The translations under genes were made by a program, and so were the position numbers. Below are positions 9,113-16,617 of a stretch of 64,000 bases of DNA, piece after piece. The notes below the pieces were generated by a model. That model saw only the letters and a list, made by a program, of their open reading frames with translations. It was not told the DNA's origin and ran no database searches. Source of the DNA: Bin87 sp965203195 (GTDB lineage: Bacteria; Chloroflexota; Dehalococcoidia; Lucifugimonadales; UBA3495); contig OZ241860.1 of the NCBI GenBank assembly GCA_965203195.1, positions 2,232,001-2,296,000 of the forward strand. The letters run 5' to 3'. The stretch's first letter is position 1. Every line of letters begins with the position of its first letter.

Positions 9113-9769
9113 ATGAGTTGGGCCACCAGCGAAGCGGTCGCCGTCCTCACTTTCCTGCTGCCGGGATTTGTGGGGGCCGCGGTATTTTATGCGCTGGCGT
9201 CTTATCCCAAACCGGGCGAATTCGGGCAGGTGGTGCAGGCCCTGGTATTTACCACCGTAGGGCAAGCAGTAGCCTGGGGCTTGCGCTGGGCATTGAGCCT
9301 CTGCTGGCCGGGTTACGAATGGCCCGCCGGGCTGGAACTGATGGTATCGGTGGGCAGCGCCGTGGGAATAGCCCTGCTGGCCGCCGCCGCTGCCAACCAC
9401 GACATCGCCCACCGCCTGTTGCGCCGTATCAGGATCACCCGCAAATCATCATATCCGTCAATATGGTATTCGGCGTTTGTTGAAAATGAGGGACGCTATG
9501 TCGTGCTATACTTGGAAAATGGGCGTCGCTTGTACGGCTGGCCGGAAAAATGGCCCAGCTACGCCGACGCCGGGCATATCGTAATGACCGAATGCGAATG
9601 GCTGATTAACGACGAGCGTTTGCGGTTGCGCGACGGTTCCATAGTCGTTATAATGACCGACGACGTGGAAATGGTCGAGTTTTACGACCGTAGCGCAAGC
9701 GAAGCGGAGAGAGCGAATCATGACTATGGTAGCGAACCCGTCGCCGAGCAAGCGGCGCGCCCTGATTAA
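9113..9769 (+). CDS. DUF6338-like membrane protein
   Basis: The protein is 218 aa. The N-terminal half holds three probable membrane segments (about 10-28, 43-63 and 75-92). The C-terminal half is a soluble domain with the run WYSAFVENEGRYVVLYLENGR, then a YGWPEKWP turn and an EMVEFYDR end. This matches my recollection of DUF6338-type proteins, in which a small beta domain follows membrane helices; those are of unknown function. The last 50 nt overlap the next small gene. Confidence 0.55.
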   Translation: MSWATSEAVAVLTFLLPGFVGAAVFYALASYPKPGEFGQVVQALVFTTVGQAVAWGLRWALSLCWPGYEWPAGLELMVSVGSAVGIALLAAAAANHDIAHRLLRRIRITRKSSYPSIWYSAFVENEGRYVVLYLENGRRLYGWPEKWPSYADAGHIVMTECEWLINDERLRLRDGSIVVIMTDDVEMVEFYDRSASEAERANHDYGSEPVAEQAARPD

Positions 9770-9854
9770 AGCCGGCAAGTGGGACAAATCCGACCCGGTA
9801 GCGAAGCTGGTAAAACCCCCCCCGTCGCCGGCGCCGCCGCCCAAGAGCAAGTAG
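9720..9854 (+). CDS. Basic proline-rich miniprotein (44 aa)
   Basis: The frame begins inside the end of the DUF6338-like gene, in a different frame, with GGAGAG 8 nt before the ATG. The product is strongly basic (KRRALIKAGKWDKSD in the middle) and ends in a proline/lysine tail. It is the first of three consecutive short basic, proline-bearing frames. The 50-nt overlap suggests translational coupling. There is no known family; the coding call rests on the ribosome site and its similarity in character to the next two. Confidence 0.45.
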   Translation: MTMVANPSPSKRRALIKAGKWDKSDPVAKLVKPPPSPAPPPKSK

Positions 9855-9961
9855 CGCAGGAAGCGTCTCCGAATAGAGGACATCGCCGGGGCTTTTGTCC
9901 GCGCGTTGCCCTGTCAGGCCGGAAGCGAGAGCCCGGTCATAATTCCGTGCCGAGGCAGATT

Positions 9962-10072
9962 ATGGCCAAAGTACCGAACCTGGCGCCAAGCAACCGGGGC
10001 AAGGGGCTGAAAGGCGCCTCGCAAAAACCCCTCAAGGTCAAGCGGCCTCCCCTGCCGACCATCAAGCGATAG
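9962..10072 (+). CDS. Miniprotein with MA(K/R)VPNL...RGKG.KGASQKP signature (36 aa), copy 1
   Basis: The 36-aa product begins MAKVPNLAPSNRGKGLKG and continues ASQKPLKVKRPP. A second copy with the same core lies 215 nt downstream. Conservation at the protein level between two separate frames is the evidence that it is translated. The pI is clearly basic: 10 of 36 residues are K or R. GAGG lies 7 nt before the ATG. I know of no named family. Confidence 0.55.
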   Translation: MAKVPNLAPSNRGKGLKGASQKPLKVKRPPLPTIKR

Positions 10073-10104
10073 GCCGGCGGGGAACTGGCCTTGGTACGGC
10101 CGGC

Positions 10105-10130
10105 CTGCGTACTGGCCGGCCAGTACGCAG
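10105..10130. repeat. Perfect 26-bp palindrome between the two miniprotein genes
   Basis: CTGCGTACTGGCC is followed directly by its exact reverse complement with no loop. It sits 33 nt after the first miniprotein gene and about 156 nt before the second. It may be a terminator-like hairpin or a dimeric protein-binding site; it lacks a T run. Confidence 0.7.
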
Positions 10131-10286
10131 AAGGGGCGCTTCGGGATTGGCGAGCCCGTGTAGCTGGACGGCGGGCCGCAGGATGACAATATGGCGGGAA
10201 CCGTTGCTGTGCTCGTGCCGGCATCGGATGTGGCAATGGTACAATTCTTGGCCACGCCAACGGCCGGAACGCAGGAGTAGAACGCC

Positions 10287-10451
10287 ATGGCCAGAGTGCC
10301 TAATCTGCCGCCCAGCCTGCGCGGCAAGGGCTACAAGGGTGCCTCGCAGAAGCCTATTAGTGTCGAAAGGCCGCCGCCCCCGCCGCCCCCGCCGCCCCCG
10401 CGGTTTCCGTGTCGGTGTGGTTGCTGTTGTGGAAACGGGTTTCGTCGGTAA
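10287..10451 (+). CDS. Miniprotein paralogue with poly-proline and cysteine-rich tail (54 aa), copy 2
   Basis: The N-terminal 23 residues (MARVPNLPPSLRGKGYKG then ASQKP) match the first copy at 18 of 23 positions. After VERP comes a run of about ten prolines encoded by CCG/CCC, then a tail with five cysteines (CRCGCCC). AGGAG precedes the ATG by 9 nt. The proline run is a nucleotide repeat prone to slippage, so the cysteine-rich tail may be a frame-shifted extension and not the ancestral end. Function unknown. Confidence 0.55.
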   Translation: MARVPNLPPSLRGKGYKGASQKPISVERPPPPPPPPPPRFPCRCGCCCGNGFRR

Positions 10452-10524
10452 AGGCCAGCATTCGCCCCGCCCGTCCCCTATGGTCAGGACAGGGGAATCG
10501 GGGCGGGGCGGGCGGTAGCGGCGG

Positions 10525-12087
10525 TTACGAGCGGTTGGTGGCGTAGGGCAGGTGCTCCCCGATGTAGCCCACGATGAAGCTCTCGGTCACATCGTCCCGG
10601 TCGAAGTAAATCTGCAAGCCGCTGTCGGAGCCGCGGTAGGTCAGATGCCGCTCGATGGTCACCTGGCGGCGCTGGTCCTGGTCGCTGAAGGAACGCTTGG
10701 CGCCGTAGCGGGACATCGTGAAGCTGGACTCGCCGTTGGCGTGGGTCCAGCCGGGCTTGAGGTGGGTAAAGTAGTTGTCCCAGTTGCCGATGCTGCCGCC
10801 GGGGGTATCAAACCAGGTCTGCGCCAGCGTATTGATGGCGTCCAGCGCGGCCACGATTTCGCCGCCGTTGGGCCGCCGTTTGCCGAAGTCGGCCAAGGGC
10901 TTGGCGCAGTTGGTCAGGAAGCGGAGGCGCGGAAAACGGGCCGGGTCGGCGATGGCCGTCAGCACGTTATTCTCGCGGGCTTCCTCCGTCTCCGGCGCGT
11001 CGTTCCCCCCGGCTTCGTCCGCGTCGTCCCCCTGGTCGTAGCTTTCGTACAGGGCCAGGCGTTCCTTCAGCTCCTCAATGGTAAAGTTCGCCTCGTCCAG
11101 CTGGTCCTGCAACAGGTAGATGCGCTGCCGCGTCACCATATTCTCGGCGGCGCTGGGGGAATCGTCCTCTTTGGCCTTCCCCTCCGACTCCAGCAGCGCT
11201 TCGGCGATGACCTTCTGCGCTTCCGGCATCTTGAGGGTGGCCATTACGGAGGTCAGCGATTCCAGCAGCTCCATCAGGTTCAGGCTGTTGCGATTGGCCA
11301 GGCCGTTGACTATCCGGTCGCGTTCGCCCGCCAGGTAGTCGCTGGCCTGGTCGCGCTCGGTGGCCATCATCCGCAGGCGGTGGCCCTCGCCGTCCGGGTA
11401 GCGATTGAAAACGGCGATTTTGGCCCACACCCAGTCGGGCACCTGGGGGAAGGGCAGCTCGCGGCTGATGACCAGCTGCTCGGCGGCGCTGATGTTGACC
11501 ACATTCGCCCAGTCGTCATGGCTGGCGGCCAGTTCCGGGAACGCCTCGTCCTTGCGCCCTTCCTCGGTCAGCACAATGGCAGTATCGTGCTGGCTGAACA
11601 GGTCGTCAATGGTGTTGACTGCGCCGGCGTCGGCGGCGTTCCCCACCGGGCGAGCGCGGTCGGCGGAAAGGGCGGCCACAATGGTTTCCAGCCCGGGCAC
11701 GCCGGCGTCATTGCCCCAGGGCAGGGCGTCCTCTCCGGCGGCGTCGGGGCGCGAGACCACCGACATACAGTAGCCCCCCTGCCCGTCGCCCTCCAGATAG
11801 CCGTAGGTCATCACATAGCCTGTGTAGGCTTCCCCGTCCCCGGAGGGCTGGTAGCGGACGCTCACGATCTGGGCCTGCTTGACGGCGGGCGTAAGCGGCT
11901 TTGACACGCGTATCGTGATGTTGTCCCGTTGCCATTCCTGCACCGGAGCGTTGCCCCGCAGTTCCCGCCGGGCCTGCCCTTTGTAGCGCCCGGCGTGGGC
12001 AATGGCCCAGTCCCGCGCCATCTTGTCGGCGTTGCGTAGCTGGTTCTGGCTGTCCAGCGCCAGCGCCTGCTGCATGATGGTTGCCAT
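10525..12087 (-). CDS. Unrecognised 520-aa protein with central coiled coil
   Basis: The N-terminal 200 residues are globular. An acidic helical, coiled-coil-prone segment (about 300-365) contains KAKEDDSPSAAENMV, LLQDQLDEANFTIEELKERL and a D/E-rich linker. The C-terminal 100 residues form a compact domain ending with VTIERHLTYRG, LQIYFDRDD and FIVGYIGEHLP. The last motif (aromatic-bearing strand, then GYIGxHLP) resembles C-terminal domains I have seen on assorted large uncharacterised bacterial proteins; I cannot name it. AGGAG lies 9 nt before the ATG and a TATAAT box lies 47 nt upstream. It is transcribed alone, next to the tandem PaREP1 genes. Confidence 0.7.
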   Translation of the reverse strand: MATIMQQALALDSQNQLRNADKMARDWAIAHAGRYKGQARRELRGNAPVQEWQRDNITIRVSKPLTPAVKQAQIVSVRYQPSGDGEAYTGYVMTYGYLEGDGQGGYCMSVVSRPDAAGEDALPWGNDAGVPGLETIVAALSADRARPVGNAADAGAVNTIDDLFSQHDTAIVLTEEGRKDEAFPELAASHDDWANVVNISAAEQLVISRELPFPQVPDWVWAKIAVFNRYPDGEGHRLRMMATERDQASDYLAGERDRIVNGLANRNSLNLMELLESLTSVMATLKMPEAQKVIAEALLESEGKAKEDDSPSAAENMVTRQRIYLLQDQLDEANFTIEELKERLALYESYDQGDDADEAGGNDAPETEEARENNVLTAIADPARFPRLRFLTNCAKPLADFGKRRPNGGEIVAALDAINTLAQTWFDTPGGSIGNWDNYFTHLKPGWTHANGESSFTMSRYGAKRSFSDQDQRRQVTIERHLTYRGSDSGLQIYFDRDDVTESFIVGYIGEHLPYATNRS

Positions 12088-12133
12088 AATGCGCCTCTCC
12101 TGATTTGGCTTTTCGGCCTCTCGACCGCCTGTG

Positions 12134-12139
12134 ATTATA
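12134..12139 (-). promoter_or_regulatory. Candidate -10 box for the 520-aa protein gene
   Basis: On the minus strand this reads TATAAT, 47 nt upstream of the ATG at 12087. The region 17 nt further upstream (GTTACT) is a poor -35 match, so the call rests on the perfect -10 hexamer. Confidence 0.35.
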
Positions 12140-12332
12140 CCCTACAAACGCGGGGTAGTAACGCCGGAACCGCTTTGCTTTGCGCTATCCGATTCTACCC
12201 GCCGGCGGCAACGGAATCCCGCAACTTTGCGGACGAATGCCGCCCAATTCCTGCGGACGGCGCCGTCCATACTGCCCGAACCGCCTGCTCCGCGCTGTTC
12301 CCGCCAAAGCGCGATGCCGTCATTCGATGCCG

Positions 12333-12839
12333 TCATCCCTCAGCCGCCGCCCCCTCGGGCCAGAACAGCGCGTACAGGCGCTCCGACAATTCCTCGCACA
12401 GCATCAGCCCGGCAATGACATCGTCCACAGCGGCGCCGTCCTCATAGAAGTTGGCGTGCAGCAACCGAGCCACGCTGAAGGAGTTGCGGATCCAGCGCTG
12501 CAATTCGGCATCGCCGGAGGCGGCGCCGGCCAGCCGGGCCAGCTCGTCAACCACCATCGCTATGGAGCGGTGGGCGTGGATGATGCCGCCGTGCTGCGCG
12601 CTGATGGCCTTGACGGTTTCCGCCACCAGCCCCCACGCCTTGTTGGACGCCTGGCACAGGTCGTTTTCGTCCAGGTGTTTCCAGGCGCTGGCGCGGAAAT
12701 TGCGTCCCATGCGAGCGTATTTGTGCGGGGAGCAGGCGGCGTCGTTTTCGGGGTTGGGCCGGTCGCGGGCGGCGGCCAGGGCGCGGGACACGGCGGCAAC
12801 GATGTCGGAGCTGGGGCAAAGCGCAGCGTGGGCGGTCAT
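12333..12839 (-). CDS. PaREP1-family helical protein, copy 1
   Basis: The product is 168 aa, all helical in appearance. The family core reads NFRASAWKHLDENDLCQASNKAWG, followed by AETVKAISAQHGG, and the C-terminus ends LCEELSERLYALFWPEG. The family was named from Pyrobaculum and is thought to resemble HEPN-type helical bundles; its role is unknown, and I see no convincing RxxxxH RNase motif. AAGGAG lies 6 nt before the chosen ATG. The gene and its flanks are tandemly duplicated in the next gene upstream, sharing the flank GATGCCGTCATTC. Confidence 0.75.
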   Translation of the reverse strand: MTAHAALCPSSDIVAAVSRALAAARDRPNPENDAACSPHKYARMGRNFRASAWKHLDENDLCQASNKAWGLVAETVKAISAQHGGIIHAHRSIAMVVDELARLAGAASGDAELQRWIRNSFSVARLLHANFYEDGAAVDDVIAGLMLCEELSERLYALFWPEGAAAEG

Positions 12840-12907
12840 TTCAGGCTCCTTGCATAGTATGCAATACGGCGCCGGGGGAACGGGCAGGCCGGGGAAAGGC
12901 GATGCCG

Positions 12908-13417
12908 TCATTCCTCAGACGCTACCGCCCCCTCGGGCCAGAACAGCGCGTACAGGCGCTCCGACAATTCCTCGCACAGCATCAGCCCGGCAAGAACCGC
13001 ATCCGGTGAGGAACCGTCCTCGTAAAAATTGGCGTGGAGTATCCGGGCCACGCTGAATGAGTTGTTGATCCAGCGCTGCAATTCGGCATCGCCGGAGGCG
13101 GCGCCGGCCAGCCGGGCCAGCTCGTCAACCACCATCGCTATGGAACGGTGGGCGTGGATGATGCCGCCGTGCTGCGCGCTGATGGCCTTGACGGTTTCCG
13201 CCACCAGCCCCCACGCCTTGTTGGACGCCTGGCACAGGTCGTTTTCGTCCAGGTGTTTCCAGGCGCCGGCGCGGAAATTGCGTCCCATGCGGGCGTATTT
13301 GTGCGGGGAGCAGGCGGCGTCGTTTTCGGGATTGGGCCGGTCGCGGGCAGCGACCAGGGCGCGGGACACGGCGGCAGCGATGTCGGAGCTGGGGCAAAGC
13401 GCGGCGTGGGCGGTCAT
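12908..13417 (-). CDS. PaREP1-family helical protein, copy 2
   Basis: The 169-aa product is nearly identical to copy 1 over its first 130 residues, then diverges at the C-terminus (SSPDAVLAGLM against AAVDDVIAGLM). It starts with the same MTAHAALCPSSD. GAGGA lies 7 nt before the ATG. The high identity and the shared flanks mean a recent tandem duplication. Both copies face the same way and probably share a transcript. Function unknown, as for the family. Confidence 0.75.
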   Translation of the reverse strand: MTAHAALCPSSDIAAAVSRALVAARDRPNPENDAACSPHKYARMGRNFRAGAWKHLDENDLCQASNKAWGLVAETVKAISAQHGGIIHAHRSIAMVVDELARLAGAASGDAELQRWINNSFSVARILHANFYEDGSSPDAVLAGLMLCEELSERLYALFWPEGAVASEE

Positions 13418-13535
13418 TTCCGATTCCTCGCATAATATGGGCGGCGGGGGATGGGGAACGGGCGGGCCGGGGGCATTGGGGTTTGGCGCCCGGTTTCCGA
13501 CCGCCAAACCCCGCCGGGTTGCCTATGCCGGCCGC

Positions 13536-14414
13536 TTACTGCCGCACGTACTTGTCCACCCGTTCCTGCGCCCCCAGCGCCATATAGATGTTGCCGCCGG
13601 CGTCCACCCAGCTGCCGTGCGCCGACTGCGCGTCCCACCGCGCCAGTACGCCCCCGTCGGCGTCCATTATGCTCACCCGCGACGACATTCCGTTCACGCC
13701 CCCCTCGCTGATGACCAGCGCCCCTTCCCTGTCCACCGAAATATCCAGCGGACGCCGCAAGTCCGTCCACATTGTGATGTAGTCCCCGTCCAGCGAATAG
13801 ACCTGGATGCGGTTGTTTTCCCGGTCGCAGAGGTACAGGTTGCCGTTGGGATGGGCCACGATGCTGTGGGGCAAATGGAACTCGCCGGGGCCGCCCTTGC
13901 CCGGCACGCCCCAGGACGCCTTCAGCCGACCGTCGGCGGAGAAGCGATGCACCCGCGCGTTGCGGTAGCCGTCGGCCACATACAGGTCGCCGTTGGGCGC
14001 CGGCGCCAGCTCCGTAGGGTAGTTGAAGGGGCCGGCGGAGCGCGGGCAAACCTCGCCGGGAATTTCGCATCCAGTGTCGGAATGTACCCCGCGCTGCCCG
14101 ATAACCTGCAACGGCTTGCCGTCCAGCGTGTAAATCAGGCACACCGAATCGGTGCGGTCGGTGAGATAAACGACGTCGTCCTGGATGTAGATGCCATGGG
14201 CTTCGTCAATCGCCCGCAGCCCCCAGGATCCCAGGTAGTTGCCCCCCGGCCCGAAAATCAGCACCGGGGGATCCTTGCGCTGGAACACATACACCCGGTT
14301 CTGCGAATCGGTGGCCACCGCCGAAGCGTTGCCCATCGTCATCCCCTCGGGCAGCCGCGCCCAGTTCTCCTCCAGAATGTAGGTGTATTGGCCGGAACCA
14401 ACGGTAGTGGTCAT
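13536..14414 (-). CDS. NHL-repeat beta-propeller protein
   Basis: The 292-aa protein is built of about five to six NHL-type blades, visible as repeated patterns such as NPNGNLYLCDRENNRIQVYS, APNGDLYVADGYRNARVHRF and DAGGNIYMAL. There is no signal peptide, so it is probably cytoplasmic. The pattern resembles peptidyl-alpha-hydroxyglycine lyase-like bacterial NHL proteins, but catalytic function cannot be inferred. AGGAGG lies 6 nt before the ATG. Its neighbour upstream on the same strand is an alpha/beta hydrolase. Confidence 0.8.
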   Translation of the reverse strand: MTTTVGSGQYTYILEENWARLPEGMTMGNASAVATDSQNRVYVFQRKDPPVLIFGPGGNYLGSWGLRAIDEAHGIYIQDDVVYLTDRTDSVCLIYTLDGKPLQVIGQRGVHSDTGCEIPGEVCPRSAGPFNYPTELAPAPNGDLYVADGYRNARVHRFSADGRLKASWGVPGKGGPGEFHLPHSIVAHPNGNLYLCDRENNRIQVYSLDGDYITMWTDLRRPLDISVDREGALVISEGGVNGMSSRVSIMDADGGVLARWDAQSAHGSWVDAGGNIYMALGAQERVDKYVRQ

Positions 14415-14439
14415 CGCGAAACCTCCTGCATTTTCCTTT

Positions 14440-14520
14440 GCTGACGCTGCCGATGTTGCCGATGTTGCTTGATGCCGTTATGCTGTCGATGCTGTTGATG
14501 CCGCTGGCGCTGCCGAAAAA
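14440..14520. repeat. Degenerate short tandem repeat (GATGTTGCC / GATGCTGTT)
   Basis: About 80 nt between the NHL gene and the hydrolase gene are made of imperfect 9- to 12-nt units built on GATGNTG. It looks like a slipped-strand microsatellite in the intergenic space. No other function is visible. Confidence 0.5.
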
Positions 14521-14569
14521 TGCCGGGCGTTGCTGACGGGCCGCGGGAGGCAACGCCCGTTGCGCTGCC

Positions 14570-15502
14570 TTACGCGAAAAAGCCGGCGTCAATGTGTTGC
14601 CGGATGGTGTCCGCCACCAGCGCCGGCCGCTGTAGCGGAACATCGTGAATGCTGTCCTCCAGCCACACCGTTTTGCGGCGCGGCAGCAGCGCCTCGGCGC
14701 GGGCGATGGATTCCTCCCGGCGCAGCCGGCGGTCAAGGGCGCTGGCCGCCGCCCCCGCCTGGCGCGCCGGCAGCAGCAAGACGGGACACGACACCGCCGG
14801 ATACAGCTGCGACGGCTTGTGTTCCCACAGGGCGTCGATGATACGCAGGTGGTTTTCCCGTCGCAGGCGGGCCTGTATCGTGCCGTCGTCCAGGATGCGG
14901 AAATTGGCCAGCACGGCGTCAATCACCGCCGCGGGCGGTTCCGGGCCGAAGCGGCCGGAGGCGATGACCCGTTCCCGCATCATCGCCGGCGTGAAGCCGG
15001 TGAAAACCGGCGGCGCCATATCCTGCCGGGCCTGCTCCGGCGTCCAGCCGGGCCGCGCCGACGGCTCTATGGTGCCGCCGTCCACAAAGACCAGGCCGGA
15101 CGCCAGCTCCGGCTGCGCCGCCGCCAGCTCCAGGGCCACATCGGCGCCCCAGGAATGGCCCACGATGAGGGGCCGCCGCCAGCCCAGGGCGGCGAGCAGC
15201 GCCGCGGCGTCGCCGGCCACGCTGGCGAAGTCGTAGCCCGTGTCCACCTGCGCCGACCGCCCGTGTCCCCGCTGGTCCGGCGCCGCCACCCGCAGGCCGG
15301 CGGCGGCCAGGCGCGGCGCCACCAGATCCCAGATGCGGCAAGTGGACGCCAGGCCGTGCAACAGCAGAACCGGGGGGCGTCCGCCGCCGGGGCCGTTCTG
15401 GCGGTCGCGGTCGCTATTGCCGCCGCCCCAGTCCCGGTAGTAGAATCGGAGGCCGCGCAGGTTCACATAGCAATCCTGGGGGTAAGAGAGGGCAGCAGAC
15501 AT
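14570..15502 (-). CDS. Alpha/beta-fold hydrolase
   Basis: The 310-aa protein has the oxyanion-hole motif LLHGLAS, the nucleophile elbow GHSWGA and a C-terminal His in DSIHDVPLQRP, with an Asp after the sixth strand in a region of low conservation. An insertion of G/N/D/R residues sits between the first strands (about residues 28-42). The family acts as esterases, lipases or C-C hydrolases in the cytoplasm; substrate not readable. The ATG at 15502 was chosen; an in-frame TTG seven codons upstream is possible. Confidence 0.85.
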   Translation of the reverse strand: MSAALSYPQDCYVNLRGLRFYYRDWGGGNSDRDRQNGPGGGRPPVLLLHGLASTCRIWDLVAPRLAAAGLRVAAPDQRGHGRSAQVDTGYDFASVAGDAAALLAALGWRRPLIVGHSWGADVALELAAAQPELASGLVFVDGGTIEPSARPGWTPEQARQDMAPPVFTGFTPAMMRERVIASGRFGPEPPAAVIDAVLANFRILDDGTIQARLRRENHLRIIDALWEHKPSQLYPAVSCPVLLLPARQAGAAASALDRRLRREESIARAEALLPRRKTVWLEDSIHDVPLQRPALVADTIRQHIDAGFFA

Positions 15503-15690
15503 CCGGCATCCATCCAAATCCAAATATGCGGGCCAAATTCAATGGGCCAAGTCCGGCGGGCAATGCCGGCCGGTTGCCGCCCATTGTAGCACAGCGGCGG
15601 GGCGTTGTCGGCGCGGACACCGGGATAGTGACTCTCCCCACGCAAACCGACCGCCAATCCGCTGTCATTGTCGCCGGCTTTGTAGCATAG

Positions 15691-16614
15691 CTACTCTGTC
15701 AATCCTTGCCGTATGGCAGCTTCCAGATCCGACAAGGACAGGCTTTGCCCTACGGACTTTGCGTTTTCAATCAGGTCGAAATTCGCGGGCAGCGGCAGCG
15801 GGTTATCATCGGGAATTTGCCAGGCTTGGTTGCCCTCTATAACCCAAGCCTGCTCTCCGATGTAAAATCCTCCTGGTCCTCCCATGGCATCCAGCTGCGC
15901 CTGGTTAAAACAACGACGTCCAGGAACAGGATCGCCAGTGCATTCATTAGAACGCTTGAACGATTTAATGATAAAAAGCAAATACTCGCGCCCCGCTTTT
16001 GGTTTTGCCCAACCCAACCACTGCGGGGTAATCAATTCATAAGCGGCCGGCAGCGTTCCATAGTACGATGTGATGGCAGTTATGGTCGTCCGTGTTAATT
16101 CATCCCAGGGTTTTGTGTTCGCCGGCCATTCGAAATTCGCCGGCAATGTCACATTGCGACTGGACCCGACCCGAACGTGGGCGACTGCATCGTACCCCCC
16201 ATTGCGGACAAACTGCGTTACCTGCGTAGTCAGTGGCACGGGCGTGGGGGTAGGCTCCGGGGCAGGGGTTTCGGCAGAGGCTCGGCTGGGCCATTGCGCT
16301 TCCTCCGTGGCGATGCTGGCCCCCAGCGTGGCCAGAATCTCCGCATCGGTGCGCGGCGGAGAGTACGGCGGGTCGGTGGGCTTGACATAGCCCGGCGGGT
16401 AAGGCGTGGGCGTGGGCATCGCTTCCAGCGTAGCGAATTCGGATGGCGACGGGGTATCGCCCAGCCACCAGATGGTGGCAGTAGGCGTTGTCGGGGATGC
16501 CTGGTTGGTCGCGGCCGGCGTAGCCGCCGGCCCACAGGCCAGCGCAATGGCAATCATCACGCCCGAAACGGCCCACATTGCAACGAAGGTTACGCAGGTT
16601 CGGCGGCGCAGCAT
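15691..16614 (-). CDS. Pro/Thr-rich lipoprotein, tandem copy A
   Basis: The 307-aa product has a signal peptide ending in the lipobox IALACGPA (about residues 22-29). A low-complexity P/T/A linker extends to about residue 130, followed by a globular domain. It is the downstream member of a tandem pair; the first 130 residues match copy B almost exactly and the rest has diverged. The start lies 3 nt after the stop of copy B, and its ribosome site GGGGGGA overlaps the end of that gene, so translation is probably coupled. Predicted to be anchored at the outer face of the membrane. No family recognised. Confidence 0.8.
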   Translation of the reverse strand: MLRRRTCVTFVAMWAVSGVMIAIALACGPAATPAATNQASPTTPTATIWWLGDTPSPSEFATLEAMPTPTPYPPGYVKPTDPPYSPPRTDAEILATLGASIATEEAQWPSRASAETPAPEPTPTPVPLTTQVTQFVRNGGYDAVAHVRVGSSRNVTLPANFEWPANTKPWDELTRTTITAITSYYGTLPAAYELITPQWLGWAKPKAGREYLLFIIKSFKRSNECTGDPVPGRRCFNQAQLDAMGGPGGFYIGEQAWVIEGNQAWQIPDDNPLPLPANFDLIENAKSVGQSLSLSDLEAAIRQGLTE

Positions 16615-16617
16615 AGC

